NCBI RefSeq assembly: GCF_000155735.2
Contig: NC_020908.1
Location: 1,431,001 to 1,495,000, forward strand
Length of the DNA stretch: 64,000 nt
Source: Octadecabacter arcticus 238
GTDB taxonomy: Bacteria; Pseudomonadota; Alphaproteobacteria; Rhodobacterales; Rhodobacteraceae
Direction of reading: 5' to 3'
This document shows, piece after piece, positions 19,495 through 28,292 of this stretch. Every line of letters starts with the position of its first letter. Position 1 is the first letter of the stretch. The position numbers were made by a program, and so were the translations under genes. The notes below the pieces were generated by a model. The model had not been told where the DNA came from. It saw only the letters and a list, made by a program, of their open reading frames with translations, and searched no databases.

Positions 19495-20136
19495 TTAGCT
19501 GGTCGCGGCTTCCATCACGAACCGCAAGCGCGACGCGGTCGGTTCCATCGGTGCAAGGCGGAGTTTGTTCAGCAAGTTGGACGCGTGTTGATAAAGTTCG
19601 GGCCAGTCGTCATGCAGATCGGCAAAGCGGCCCGTTTCGAGGATGCCGCGCAGGATATCGTGTTCGTTTTGGGTTTGAACCGGATTGGACAGTTCCAGAA
19701 ACATCGGCACGGCTTTGTCGATCATTTTGGCATAACGGGCATCCTTGGATTTGCCAGTTTCGAATTCTTCCCATAGCTGGCGATATGCGATGTCTTGGTC
19801 AGCCGGCATCAGGCCAAAAATGCGGGTCGCGGCGGCGGCTTCTTTGGCGGTGATGTCATCATGATCATGGGGCAGGTGGATCGGATGATCGCCTTCATCA
19901 ATTTCCACGATGTCATGCAGCAACAGCATCTGGATCACACGGGCGATGTTGGCCCCATTGGACTGATCCGCGAACACGAGCGCCCAGAGGCAGACGTGCC
20001 ATGAATGTTCGGCGGTGTTTTTAAAGCGCGACCCGTCGGCCAGCACATTGGCGCGGATGATGGATTTCAGTTTGTCGGTTTCGATCAGAAAAGCCAGTTG
20101 CGCGGCTATGCGGTCGGCTGTCTGAAGATTTGGCAT
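19495..20136 (-). CDS. HD-domain hydrolase (YfbR/HDDC2-like)
   Basis: 213 aa. The HD metal ligands are visible as EHSWH at about residues 42-46 and LLHDIVEID at about 72-80, with a second acidic cluster. Proteins of this type are 5'-nucleotidases or related phosphohydrolases acting on nucleotides. The ATG overlaps the TGA of the 150-aa gene by one base (TGATG at 20138-20134), so they are probably co-translated. Confidence 0.85.
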   Translation of the reverse strand: MPNLQTADRIAAQLAFLIETDKLKSIIRANVLADGSRFKNTAEHSWHVCLWALVFADQSNGANIARVIQMLLLHDIVEIDEGDHPIHLPHDHDDITAKEAAAATRIFGLMPADQDIAYRQLWEEFETGKSKDARYAKMIDKAVPMFLELSNPVQTQNEHDILRGILETGRFADLHDDWPELYQHASNLLNKLRLAPMEPTASRLRFVMEAATS

Positions 20137-20588
20137 CAGGGGCTTTCGGTTTTAGGAAAATTGGCGGTCATGCAGGCGTGCGTCGGCAAGACTGACGGGG
20201 TCCGCAGCATGTTGGTGAAGAGGGCTGCATCCGGAAATCCGTCCCACGGATAAAGCCCGTGGATCGCGTTGGCGAAGGCTTCTATGACAGAGTGGTCACG
20301 GAGGGGCGTGTCATCGGTGAGTGTCAGGGCGCGGGGAAGTGAAGGAATAGGTTCATAGCCGATAATCTCCCAATGATTGTGGGGCACAAGTGCCAGATCG
20401 ACCGCCAGCATTGCTTTGACGTCGCGGGCCGGAATCGCGAAGACCTCTGATTTCAGGGTCATGTGGCGGCCGGTGAGATAGAGGACGGCGCGTGTGTCAC
20501 CGTCTTTGGGTGCTTGGGCAATCTGGGCGAGCGTGAAATCGCTATCCAACAGTGGGATCAAAATGTGATCGGCGTCTTGCGCGTCCAT
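20136..20588 (-). CDS. Conserved hypothetical protein
   Basis: 150 aa, no recognised domain and no signal peptide or membrane helix. Seen: an N-terminal LIPLLDSDFTLAQIAQAP segment, mixed alpha/beta composition and a C-terminal HGLYPWDGFPDAALFTNML. It heads a coupled pair with the HD-domain gene. Confidence 0.7.
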   Translation of the reverse strand: MDAQDADHILIPLLDSDFTLAQIAQAPKDGDTRAVLYLTGRHMTLKSEVFAIPARDVKAMLAVDLALVPHNHWEIIGYEPIPSLPRALTLTDDTPLRDHSVIEAFANAIHGLYPWDGFPDAALFTNMLRTPSVLPTHACMTANFPKTESP

Positions 20589-20602
20589 TGGTCCCTCGGG
20601 GC

Positions 20603-20833
20603 TTATTGTGGCGGTTCTGGGAATGCTTTGGCGGCGCGTTCCGCCAGCATGTCGCGGGCGCGTTTTTCGGCGCGGCGCACGCGGATCGAGGTCAGGAACG
20701 CTTCTTGCAGGGTTTGGCTGGACGAGCCGAGGATGTCTGCGACTTTTTGGATGATGCCTTCGTCGCCTGTGCGCAGCTCATCCGCGAGGGCGAGCTGCGC
20801 AATTTCGTCGGCCATGTCTTCGGTTAGTGCCAT
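20603..20833 (-). CDS. Small conserved hypothetical protein
   Basis: 76 aa, highly helical and charged (LADELRTGDEGIIQKVADILGSSSQTLQEAFLTSIRVRRAEKRARD in pieces), no known domain. 13 bp after the hydrolase gene and 14 bp before the next gene, same strand, so part of the same minus-strand run. Confidence 0.65.
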   Translation of the reverse strand: MALTEDMADEIAQLALADELRTGDEGIIQKVADILGSSSQTLQEAFLTSIRVRRAEKRARDMLAERAAKAFPEPPQ

Positions 20834-20846
20834 GTTTAGCGGGCCA

Positions 20847-21500
20847 TTAGCGGGTTGTTTCGGTCATGCGGTGACGTACGTAGGTTTGCACTGTATCAAT
20901 CATCGGATCCATGTGCGGATCTTCGAAGAAGTGGCCCGCACCGGGCGTTTCTTCGTGGGTGATGGTGATACCTTTTTGTTCGTGCAATTTATTCACGAGG
21001 GTCACGGTGTCAGCAGGCGGAGCCACGCGGTCAGCCGCGCCGTTGATGATCAGGCCAGAGCTTGGGCAGGGTGCCAAGAAGCTGAAGTCATACATATTGG
21101 CGGGCGGTGACACGGAGATGAAACCAGTGATTTCAGGGCGACGCATCAGAAGTTGCATTCCGATCCACGCACCAAACGAGAAGCCAGCGACCCAGCAATG
21201 TTTGGAGTTGTTGTTCATCGACTGCAGATAATCCAGTGCCGAGGCTGCATCGGACAATTCGCCGATGCCTTGGTCGTATTCCCCCTGCGAGCGGCCAACG
21301 CCACGGAAGTTGAACCGCAACACCGTAAAGCCCATCTGATAGAAGGCGTAGTGCAGGTTATAAACGACCTTGTTGTTCATCGTTCCGCCAAACTGCGGGT
21401 GCGGATGCAGCACAATGGCGATCGGCGCGTCGCGTTGTTTTTGTGGGTGATAGCGGCCTTCAAGGCGGCCTTCGGGTCCGGGGAAGATGACTTCGGGCAT
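20847..21500 (-). CDS. Alpha/beta hydrolase (dienelactone hydrolase-like)
   Basis: 217 aa from ATG 21500. The nucleophile elbow is GFSFGAW and the catalytic His is in GAGHFFED; HPHPQFGGTMNNKV near residue 32 is the signature of the YprA/CocE-like short alpha/beta hydrolases found beside suf genes in Rhodobacterales. Likely a cytoplasmic esterase or acyl hydrolase of unknown substrate. Divergent from iscR. The open frame extends to 21554, but the inner ATG fits the family. Confidence 0.85.
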   Translation of the reverse strand: MPEVIFPGPEGRLEGRYHPQKQRDAPIAIVLHPHPQFGGTMNNKVVYNLHYAFYQMGFTVLRFNFRGVGRSQGEYDQGIGELSDAASALDYLQSMNNNSKHCWVAGFSFGAWIGMQLLMRRPEITGFISVSPPANMYDFSFLAPCPSSGLIINGAADRVAPPADTVTLVNKLHEQKGITITHEETPGAGHFFEDPHMDPMIDTVQTYVRHRMTETTR

Positions 21501-21665
21501 TTTTGTCCGTTTCTGGTCTGGAGGTACCGATTGTTGACTAAAACGCTCAGGCACCTTAGAAAGATTCTAAATCGAGGCGGGGCGACACCCCTGCAGTCAG
21601 ACTGAGTTAATAGGGTGCTGGGGCGACGTCAACGCCCAAGCACTGCACAGTGAGGGGCAAAACCT

Positions 21666-22124
21666 GTGAAATTAAGCACAAAAGGCCGGTATGCGATGGT
21701 TGCACTGGCCGATATCGCCTTGCAGCCTGTGGGAACGCTGGTCAGCCTTGGGGAATTGTCGCGCCGCCAAGACGTATCATTGCCCTATCTGGAGCAGTTG
21801 TTTGTGAAGCTGCGCCGTGCGGGACTGGTTGAAAGTGTCCGTGGTCCGGGGGGCGGGTATCGTCTGGCGAGGCGGACGTCGGACATTCGCGTCGTCGAGA
21901 TATTGTCCGCCGTTGATGAGACAGTGAGTGCGATGCACCAAGGGGCAGGGGCGTCCGGTGGGTCGTCAGGATCGCGGGCGCAGTCGATGACCAACCGGTT
22001 GTGGGAGGGGTTGAGCGCGCATGTCTACGTGTTCCTGCACCAGACCCGGTTATCAGATGTGGTCGACAACGGGTTAGCGCCGTGTCCAGCCGTGCCGTGT
22101 TTGTTTGAGGTTGTGGACGAATGA
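21666..22124 (+). CDS. iscR: Rrf2-family regulator, IscR type
   Basis: 152 aa, GTG start with GAGGGG upstream. Winged helix (MKLSTKGRYAMVALADIAL.., LSRRQDVSLPYLEQLF, VRGPGGGYRLAR) of the IscR class. The three cysteines that hold the [2Fe-2S] cluster in enterobacterial IscR are missing; the region reads QGAGASGGSSGSRAQSM. Cysteines occur only near the C-terminus (LAPCPAVPCLFEV). Rhodobacter sphaeroides IscR is known to bind its cluster in such an unusual way. It heads the suf operon and should repress it when iron-sulfur supply is adequate. Confidence 0.9.
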   Translation: MKLSTKGRYAMVALADIALQPVGTLVSLGELSRRQDVSLPYLEQLFVKLRRAGLVESVRGPGGGYRLARRTSDIRVVEILSAVDETVSAMHQGAGASGGSSGSRAQSMTNRLWEGLSAHVYVFLHQTRLSDVVDNGLAPCPAVPCLFEVVDE

Positions 22125-22154
22125 TCCGTAAAAATGATCTGGCGATCAGCGCCT

Positions 22155-22250
22155 GCGGCGGGCGGCATCGTGGGGGCAGCCCCCAATCCTGGGGCGCTGC
22201 CCCGTCCTTCGGACCCCCCCGGGATATTTTTGAAGCAAAGACTGGGAAGT
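22155..22250 (-). repeat. GC-rich dispersed intergenic repeat, copy 2
   Basis: GGGGGCAGCCCCC, GGGGCGCTGCCCC and CCCCCCCGGGATATTTTTG, the inverted counterpart of the block at 13118-13174. Lies between iscR and the desulfurase gene and could form a strong hairpin within the operon leader. Confidence 0.65.
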
Positions 22251-22263
22251 ACATAAGAGCGTG

Positions 22264-23337
22264 ATGCGGGTTTATTTGGATCATAATGCGACGGCTCCGC
22301 TGCGGGTCGAGGCGCGGGATGCGATGATTGCGGCGATGGATGTCGTCGGCAATCCGTCATCGGTGCATGGGGAAGGGCGCACGGCCAAGGCGATTGTTGA
22401 ACGCGTACGGGCACAGGTCGCAGCGGCAGTGGGCTGCAATCGCGCCGAGGTGGTGTTTACCAGTGGTGCGACCGAAGCTGCGTCGATGTTAGGGCTGTTG
22501 AGCGCTGGCGCGGATGTCTTGGTGGACGAGATGTCCCACGATGCGTTGTGGGCGCATGTCAGTATGTCAGGACTGGGCGAGACACCAACACGCGGGCACA
22601 CGCTGGCGATGGGTTTGGCCAATGGCGAAACAGGGCTGATCACGCCGGCCCCACAAAAGGTCGATGGTCAGTGGTCCTTTGGCGAAACCCGCGCCGATTG
22701 GTTGATGTTGGATGTGACGCAGGCCGTGGGGCGCATCCCGTTCGCGTTTTCGTGGTCGGGTGCGGATTTTGCTGTGCTGTCGGGCCATAAGTTTGGCGGA
22801 CCCAAGGGCGTTGGCGTGCTGATCGTGCGCGATAATGTTGATATCAACCCGCTGAGCGTCGGGGGTGGTCAGGAAATGGGCCGCCGGTCGGGCACCGAGA
22901 ACATTATCGGGATCGCTGGCATGGGGGCCGCGATCGAGGCGGCCATGGGTGATTTGGCAAACGGCGTTTGGGACCGCGTCGAGAAACTTAGAAGTATTCT
23001 AGAAACTGGGGTTGAGGTTGCGTCAAAGGAGACTATTTTAGTCGGGAATGACAAAGCAAGGATTCCTAACACGTCCTGCCTGCTGACACCGGGTTGGAAG
23101 GGTGAGACGCAAGTGATGGCGATGGACCTTGCGGGGTTCGCAGTTTCCGCCGGATCGGCCTGTTCCAGCGGTAAGGTGAAAGCCAGCCGCGTGTTGCTGG
23201 CGATGGGATACGGGCAAGACGACGCCGCGAGCGCCATACGCGTCTCGTTGGGGCCAGAGAATACCGAAGAGGACGTCACGCGGTTTGTGGATGTCTGGAC
23301 AGATAAATTAGAGCGGCACCGGAACCGGTCGGCCTGA
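22264..23337 (+). CDS. Cysteine desulfurase, NifS/IscS-like
   Basis: 357 aa from ATG 22264. Opens RVYLDHNATAPLR, PLP lysine in SGHKFGGPKGVGVL, active-site cysteine in SAGSACSSGKVKAS. Removes sulfur from cysteine for iron-sulfur cluster assembly. A second desulfurase, SufS, ends the same operon, the usual alphaproteobacterial set. Shorter than E. coli IscS (404 aa) but complete in motifs. Confidence 0.93.
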   Translation: MRVYLDHNATAPLRVEARDAMIAAMDVVGNPSSVHGEGRTAKAIVERVRAQVAAAVGCNRAEVVFTSGATEAASMLGLLSAGADVLVDEMSHDALWAHVSMSGLGETPTRGHTLAMGLANGETGLITPAPQKVDGQWSFGETRADWLMLDVTQAVGRIPFAFSWSGADFAVLSGHKFGGPKGVGVLIVRDNVDINPLSVGGGQEMGRRSGTENIIGIAGMGAAIEAAMGDLANGVWDRVEKLRSILETGVEVASKETILVGNDKARIPNTSCLLTPGWKGETQVMAMDLAGFAVSAGSACSSGKVKASRVLLAMGYGQDDAASAIRVSLGPENTEEDVTRFVDVWTDKLERHRNRSA

Positions 23338-23352
23338 ATAGGAGTTACGCAG

Positions 23353-24876
23353 ATGGACACGATGGAAAAAGTAGACGTCAAAGACGGTGTGGATCAGGAT
23401 ACGGTGGATGCCGTTCAGGCGCTGTCGGGCACCTATAAGCACGGCTGGAACACCGATGTTGAGATGGAATACGCGCCGTTGGGCCTGTCCGAGGACATCG
23501 TGCGGCTGATTTCGGAAAAGAACGAAGAGCCGCAGTGGATGTTGGATTGGCGTCTGGAAGCCTATGCGCGCTGGTTGACCATGCTAGAGCCTGATTGGGC
23601 GATGGTCGACTACCCCAAGATCGATTTTCAGGACCAGTATTATTATGCGCGTCCAAAGAGCATGGAGGTGAAGCCAAAGTCATTGGATGAGGTCGACCCG
23701 AAATTGCTGGCGACCTACGCCAAGCTGGGCATTCCACTCAAAGAGCAGGCGATTTTGGCGGGCGTCGAGGGCGCAGAGGACATGTCCGAAGCGCCGCGCA
23801 AGGTTGCGGTGGATGCGGTGTTTGACAGCGTCTCGTTGGGGACGACGTTCAAGGACGAGTTGGCGAAGGCTGGCGTGATCTTCTGTTCGATCTCCGAAGC
23901 GATCAAAGACCACCCGGAATTGGTGCGCAAATATCTTGGCACCGTGATCCCGGCGGCGGACAATTATTATGCCTGCTTGAACGCGGCGGTATTTTCCGAC
24001 GGCTCGTTTGTTTACATCCCCAAAGGCACCAAATGCCCGATGGAGCTGTCGACATATTTCCGCATCAACGCTGAAAACACCGGCCAGTTTGAACGTACGC
24101 TGATCATCGCCGACGAGGGGTCGTATGTGTCCTACCTTGAAGGCTGCACAGCGCCCAAGCGCGACATAGCGCAGTTGCATGCGGCCTGCGTCGAGCTGAT
24201 CTTGATGGACGACGCCGAGATCAAATATTCCACCGTGCAGAACTGGTTCCCCGGTGACGAGAACGGCGTCGGCGGAATTTACAACTTTGTGACCAAGCGG
24301 GCCGATTGCCGTGGGGATCGCAGCAAAGTGATGTGGACCCAAGTCGAGACAGGGTCTGCGGTGACGTGGAAATACCCGTCCTGCATCCTGCGCGGTGATG
24401 ACAGCCAAGGCGAGTTCTATTCCATCGCCATTGCCAACAACATGCAGCAGGCCGACACGGGCACCAAGATGGTGCATTTGGGCAAGCGCACCAAGTCGCG
24501 CATCGTGTCCAAAGGCATTTCTGCGGGCAAAGCGCAGAACACCTATCGCGGTTTGGTGTCGATGCACCCTAAAGCCAAGGACAGCCGCAATTACACCCAA
24601 TGCGACAGCCTGTTGATCGGCGACAAATGCGGTGCACACACGGTTCCTTATATCGAGGTGAAGAACAATTCATCGCGGGTAGAGCATGAGGCGACGACAT
24701 CCAAAATTGACGACGAACAGATGTTCTACTGCAGATCACGCGGCATGGGCGAAGAAGAAGCTGTCGCGCTGATCGTCAATGGGTTTGCCAAGGAAGTGCT
24801 GCAAGCGTTGCCGATGGAATTCGCGATGGAAGCACAGGCTCTGGTGGCGATTTCGCTCGAAGGCTCTGTGGGTTGA
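23353..24876 (+). CDS. sufB: Fe-S assembly scaffold protein SufB
   Basis: 507 aa. Typical SufB blocks: [77 protein letters not shown] and the C-terminal [21 protein letters not shown] segment. Forms the SufBC2D scaffold. 15 bp after the desulfurase gene. Its last codons are partly duplicated at 25190-25243. Confidence 0.97.
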   Translation: MDTMEKVDVKDGVDQDTVDAVQALSGTYKHGWNTDVEMEYAPLGLSEDIVRLISEKNEEPQWMLDWRLEAYARWLTMLEPDWAMVDYPKIDFQDQYYYARPKSMEVKPKSLDEVDPKLLATYAKLGIPLKEQAILAGVEGAEDMSEAPRKVAVDAVFDSVSLGTTFKDELAKAGVIFCSISEAIKDHPELVRKYLGTVIPAADNYYACLNAAVFSDGSFVYIPKGTKCPMELSTYFRINAENTGQFERTLIIADEGSYVSYLEGCTAPKRDIAQLHAACVELILMDDAEIKYSTVQNWFPGDENGVGGIYNFVTKRADCRGDRSKVMWTQVETGSAVTWKYPSCILRGDDSQGEFYSIAIANNMQQADTGTKMVHLGKRTKSRIVSKGISAGKAQNTYRGLVSMHPKAKDSRNYTQCDSLLIGDKCGAHTVPYIEVKNNSSRVEHEATTSKIDDEQMFYCRSRGMGEEEAVALIVNGFAKEVLQALPMEFAMEAQALVAISLEGSVG

Positions 24877-25160
24877 AACGTCAGGGCCGCCAAGACCTTA
24901 TCGCGATTGTTTGCGCTTTTGTGGGCGCAGGCGTTGTGCGTCGCGGGGTGCCACCCGTTGAGGGTATACCAGCAGTGGTCATGTCGATTGTTGGGGCGGC
25001 CATTGGCTTGATGCTTGCGCGGGCTGTGTTCAAGATGATGAACGACAAAGAAGCAGCGCGCGCGGCGTTGAAGCAGGCGGATGCGAACAAAGACCTGATC
25101 GAAGCTGATCCTGCTGCGGCGCTTTTTGACGATGAGAACGATAGGGGCGACAAGGCATGA
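24873..25160 (+). CDS. Small membrane protein in suf operon
   Basis: 95 aa with a TTG start overlapping the sufB stop (TTGA). Two hydrophobic helices ([33 protein letters not shown]), then a charged tail ([19 protein letters not shown]..). No known family. Its coupling to sufB suggests real translation. Confidence 0.6.
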   Translation: MKRQGRQDLIAIVCAFVGAGVVRRGVPPVEGIPAVVMSIVGAAIGLMLARAVFKMMNDKEAARAALKQADANKDLIEADPAAALFDDENDRGDKA

Positions 25161-25243
25161 TGCGTGGGCGGCACGACAAATGTTTGGACGCCATGGAAGC
25201 ACAAGCGTTTATAGCGATTTCGCTGGAGAACGTCTTTGATTGA
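25157..25243 (+). pseudogene. Partial duplicate of the sufB 3' end
   Basis: A 28-codon frame ending AMEAQAFIAISLENVFD matches the end of SufB ([17 protein letters not shown]) at both protein and DNA level. It lies after the small membrane gene and overlaps the next small membrane gene in the same way that sufB overlaps the first. It looks like a leftover of a tandem duplication. Confidence 0.7.
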
Positions 25244-25577
25244 TCGGCTTCTCCATTTGGAAATGCCGCTGGCATCGGTGGGACATCTAAAGGCTGTAAT
25301 GACAGGAGTTGCCATTGGAGCGGTGCTTTCTGTGCCGATGTTGGTTGGGGCTAACGGGTGGTTTGCCTTACCCTTTGTATTGTATTTCCCATTCCACGTC
25401 TGGATTTGCATTTCGGTGTTTCTCGGAGCAGTCTCTTCGTTAGAACGAGCCAGAACTCTTGGGCCATTTACCTATGGATTTTTTGGTTCACTTTTTGCGC
25501 GTTTATTTTCTCCATTTGTTTTGTCTTGGTTGGTTCTACACATCCATGCTGGCCGCAGTTCTAACAGGGGCCGTTGA
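25236..25577 (+). CDS. Hypothetical membrane protein
   Basis: 113 aa, TTG start overlapping the preceding stop. Three or four hydrophobic segments (VMTGVAIGAVLSVPMLVGA, FALPFVLYFPFHVWICISVFLGA, FFGSLFARLFSPFVLSWLVLHI). No family recognised. Base composition is AT-richer than the flanking suf genes. Confidence 0.5.
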   Translation: MIDRLLHLEMPLASVGHLKAVMTGVAIGAVLSVPMLVGANGWFALPFVLYFPFHVWICISVFLGAVSSLERARTLGPFTYGFFGSLFARLFSPFVLSWLVLHIHAGRSSNRGR

Positions 25578-26396
25578 TTGACCTACACCAACCCCCTCCG
25601 TTTGTTCTGGTATAAAAAGGAACAGAACTTTGGCGATGCCATCAGTCGCACCATTGTGTCCCATGTGTCGGGGCGCGATGTGACGTGGTCGGGGCATAAT
25701 GCGTGTGAGATGTATGCGCTGGGCTCACTGATGAAGATGATCAAGAACAACCAGCAGGACCTGCGTGAAAAGGGCGGCAAGCCGTTTATTTGGGGCACTG
25801 GCGCAATGTCGGGGTTGGTGGACCTCGAGTTCCTGAAAAACGTTCGTGTGGCGTTGTTGCGCGGGCCGATCACGGCGGCGCTGCTGCAGCGCGATGACCG
25901 TGTGTTTGGCGATACGGGGCTGTTGATTGCTGACGCCCTCGGGGATCGACCTGCGCGCGAAGACGTTGTCGGGTTGGTGCCGCATATGCATTTCGCCGAT
26001 GACCCGCGTTTTGCCAAGATTGCCGACGAAAACCCACAGATCCGACTGATTGACGTGCGTAATCCGGATGCCCACAACGTCGTCGCCCAGATTGCGTCGT
26101 GCAGCCACGTCATCAGCCAGTCCCTACATGGGTTGGTCACTGCGGACGCATACGGCATTCCCAACACATGGCTTGACCCGCTTGGCATCCACGGTGGCGC
26201 GATGCTGAAATTTTACGACTACGCGGCTGGCATTGGCCGCGCGATTGGCAATCCGATTGAGCCGAGCGACATCGAGCAGGTCGCACGAGCGGCATCGACA
26301 GGTGCGCTGGGCTACGCTGACGGGATTGCGGCGGCGCAAGAGGCTTTGTATGCGAGTTTCCCGAATGGTCTAAAACAACAAGAAATGGACGCGTAA
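25578..26396 (+). CDS. Polysaccharide pyruvyl transferase family protein
   Basis: 272 aa, TTG start directly after the previous stop. NFGDAISRTIVSHVSGRDV at the N-terminus, GTGAM, LRGPITAALL and the SQSLHGLVTADAYGIP segment are the marks of the polysaccharide pyruvyl transferase (CsaB/WcaK-like) family. Such enzymes add ketal pyruvate to surface polysaccharides. Its place between sufB and sufC is unrelated to Fe-S assembly and points to an inserted module. Confidence 0.85.
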   Translation: MTYTNPLRLFWYKKEQNFGDAISRTIVSHVSGRDVTWSGHNACEMYALGSLMKMIKNNQQDLREKGGKPFIWGTGAMSGLVDLEFLKNVRVALLRGPITAALLQRDDRVFGDTGLLIADALGDRPAREDVVGLVPHMHFADDPRFAKIADENPQIRLIDVRNPDAHNVVAQIASCSHVISQSLHGLVTADAYGIPNTWLDPLGIHGGAMLKFYDYAAGIGRAIGNPIEPSDIEQVARAASTGALGYADGIAAAQEALYASFPNGLKQQEMDA

Positions 26397-26880
26397 TGGT
26401 CCCCGAAGTGCAATTCTATCCCATGTATGAAGGCGAACCGATGTGGGCTGATGTTGACATGAAAATGCGTGCCCAAGGTCTTGTGCTGCATAAAATTATT
26501 CATCAGAAATCCATGGTTCTTCCGTCGAGCCAAGCGTCCAGTCATCACAATCGCGACTGTTCACAATTTTTGGACGGGGCTGCTGTCTATATTCGCAATG
26601 TGCAAGACATCGACGCGCTGAGCATGCACCCGCCAAAGGCGCTGGCTTTGGCGGCAGTTATTGTCGTGCAGAGCTATGATTTATGTGCGTATCACCTTAA
26701 GGATTTGAAAGCGCGTGGGGCCGGTCTAGGCAGCGCCACGCGTCAGTATTACGGGCGGTTATCATCGGATGTTTTGGCGGATCATCCTGCCCAAGACCCC
26801 GCGCAAGAGGAGACGCAAGTGTCGACGTTTGACCTTGATCGCCACCTCACGGCCTGCGCAATGCCGCATTTCGGCCCCAC
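26396..26880 (+). pseudogene. C-terminal part of an FkbM-like methyltransferase
   Basis: ATG overlaps the previous TAA (TAATG). The text MVPEVQFYPMYEGEPMWADVD..VLHKI..DGAAVYIRNVQDIDALS..LALAAVIVVQSYDLCAYHL matches the region after the Rossmann methyltransferase domain in FkbM-type proteins, so the catalytic domain is missing. The frame stays open to 27535, but beyond about 26880 it runs through the next gene in a different frame and is not real coding. End placed by loss of family likeness. Confidence 0.65.
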
Positions 26881-26924
26881 AAGGCTGTTATCGCTCTGCT
26901 CAAGTCAATCGAGGATCTATCAAA

Positions 26925-27458
26925 ATGGCAGTCAGTTCGACGACATTTGCGCAGCGGATGGAAACTATAAAGTCCGGAAAAACCACGTCGTGGACCGTTC
27001 CGGGGCAGGGTCTTGCGAGCGCGAGCGACGAGCGCAGCTTTTTACGCAAGTCGGGCCACAAAATGGCGGCGCGATCGACACACAAACGCATCAACCCGTT
27101 CATGTTTCTGCTGGCGCTGGCGCTGGTCGCCGGAGCAGTGAGCGTGATTGCGGCCCGATGGATCGACTTTACCTATCTGGACACAGCACTGGCATACGCC
27201 GCCGCAAAGGGTGTGGACGGCGCGTCGATCATCGGGTCGGTTCCGACCCCGATCAGTCTTGCGGTGGTGATAAGCATCGTCGCGATGTTTGTGCTGCGCT
27301 TGGGATCCAAGCAGACCGTCCCATTGCAAATAGTGGGTTTCCTCCGGGCGCTGCTGTTCGAGGGCGACCTTGTGGTGCTGGCGCCCGAGGTCTACGCCCG
27401 TTTTTATCCGCAGTCGTGGATCGCCGACATGATGGCGAGCGCTTCACTGCTAACCTAA
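26925..27458 (+). CDS. Hypothetical membrane protein between sufB and sufC
   Basis: 177 aa from ATG 26925, preceded by GAGGA. Soluble, basic N-terminal 65 residues, two membrane helices (FMFLLALALVAGAVSVIAA and SLAVVISIVAMFVLRLG) and an amphipathic C-terminus. No known family. Followed by a hairpin before sufC. Confidence 0.65.
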   Translation: MAVSSTTFAQRMETIKSGKTTSWTVPGQGLASASDERSFLRKSGHKMAARSTHKRINPFMFLLALALVAGAVSVIAARWIDFTYLDTALAYAAAKGVDGASIIGSVPTPISLAVVISIVAMFVLRLGSKQTVPLQIVGFLRALLFEGDLVVLAPEVYARFYPQSWIADMMASASLLT

Positions 27459-27485
27459 CACCTAAATTCACCTTTAATCTGATAC
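27117..27485 (+). terminator. Possible terminator or attenuator hairpin before sufC (27485-27517)
   Basis: The hairpin runs from 27485 to about 27517: outer stem CAGAGG/CCTCTG (27485-27490 with 27508-27513), inner stem CCGCG/CGCGG, then TTTT. It would end the inserted module or tune sufC expression. Confidence 0.5.
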
Positions 27486-27536
27486 AGAGGGCCGCGGTTT
27501 CGCGGGTCCTCTGTTTTGCTATGGAAAGAGAATAAA

Positions 27537-28292
27537 ATGCTAGTAATCAAAGACTTACACGTCAAACTTGAAGATGAAGACAAGCAGATTCTGAAAGGTG
27601 TAAACCTGACGGTTGAAGCGGGCAAAGTGCACGCGATTATGGGGCCAAACGGGTCCGGTAAATCGACGCTGTCTTACGTATTGTCCGGCAAGGGCGGCTA
27701 TGAAGTCACGCAAGGGTCCGCCACGCTTGAGGGCGAAGAACTGTTGGACATGGACGCCGAAGAGCGCGCCGCTGCTGGTTTGTTCTTGGCGTTCCAATAC
27801 CCCGTTGAAATCCCGGGTGTTGGCAACATGACGTTCCTGCGCACCGCGGTGAACGCACAGCGCAAAGCGCGCGGTGAAGATGAAATGTCTGCGGGCGAAT
27901 TCCTCAAGGTGATCCGCGCCAAGGCGAAGACGCTGAAGATTGACGCAGAAATGTTGAAGCGTCCGGTCAATGTGGGCTTTTCGGGTGGCGAAAAGAAGCG
28001 CAACGAAATCCTGCAAATGGCGATGCTGGAACCAAAAATGTGCATTTTGGATGAGACCGATTCCGGTCTTGATGTGGATGCGATGAAACTGGTGGCTGAG
28101 GGCGTGAACGCGCTGCGCAGTGAAGGTCGTGGATTTTTGGTTATCACGCATTATCAACGGCTTCTGGACCATATCAAACCCGATGTCGTGCACATCATGT
28201 CCGATGGCCGTATCGTCAAAACCGGCGGGCCTGAACTGGCTTTGGAAATTGAAAACAACGGCTATGGCGACATCCTCGCAGAGGTGGCTTAA
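27537..28292 (+). CDS. sufC: Fe-S assembly ATPase SufC
   Basis: 251 aa from ATG 27537 with GGAAAGAGA upstream. Walker A GPNGSGKS at residues 36-43, signature FSGGEKKRNEI, Walker B MCILDETDSGLD, H-loop VITHYQ. ATPase of the SufBCD scaffold. The stop overlaps the sufD ATG (TAATG). Confidence 0.97.
   Translation: MLVIKDLHVKLEDEDKQILKGVNLTVEAGKVHAIMGPNGSGKSTLSYVLSGKGGYEVTQGSATLEGEELLDMDAEERAAAGLFLAFQYPVEIPGVGNMTFLRTAVNAQRKARGEDEMSAGEFLKVIRAKAKTLKIDAEMLKRPVNVGFSGGEKKRNEILQMAMLEPKMCILDETDSGLDVDAMKLVAEGVNALRSEGRGFLVITHYQRLLDHIKPDVVHIMSDGRIVKTGGPELALEIENNGYGDILAEVA

Noticed and set aside
26881..27535. Continuation of the FkbM-like frame to 379 codons
   Set aside because: Runs out of frame through the 177-aa membrane gene, which has its own ribosome site and better coding character.
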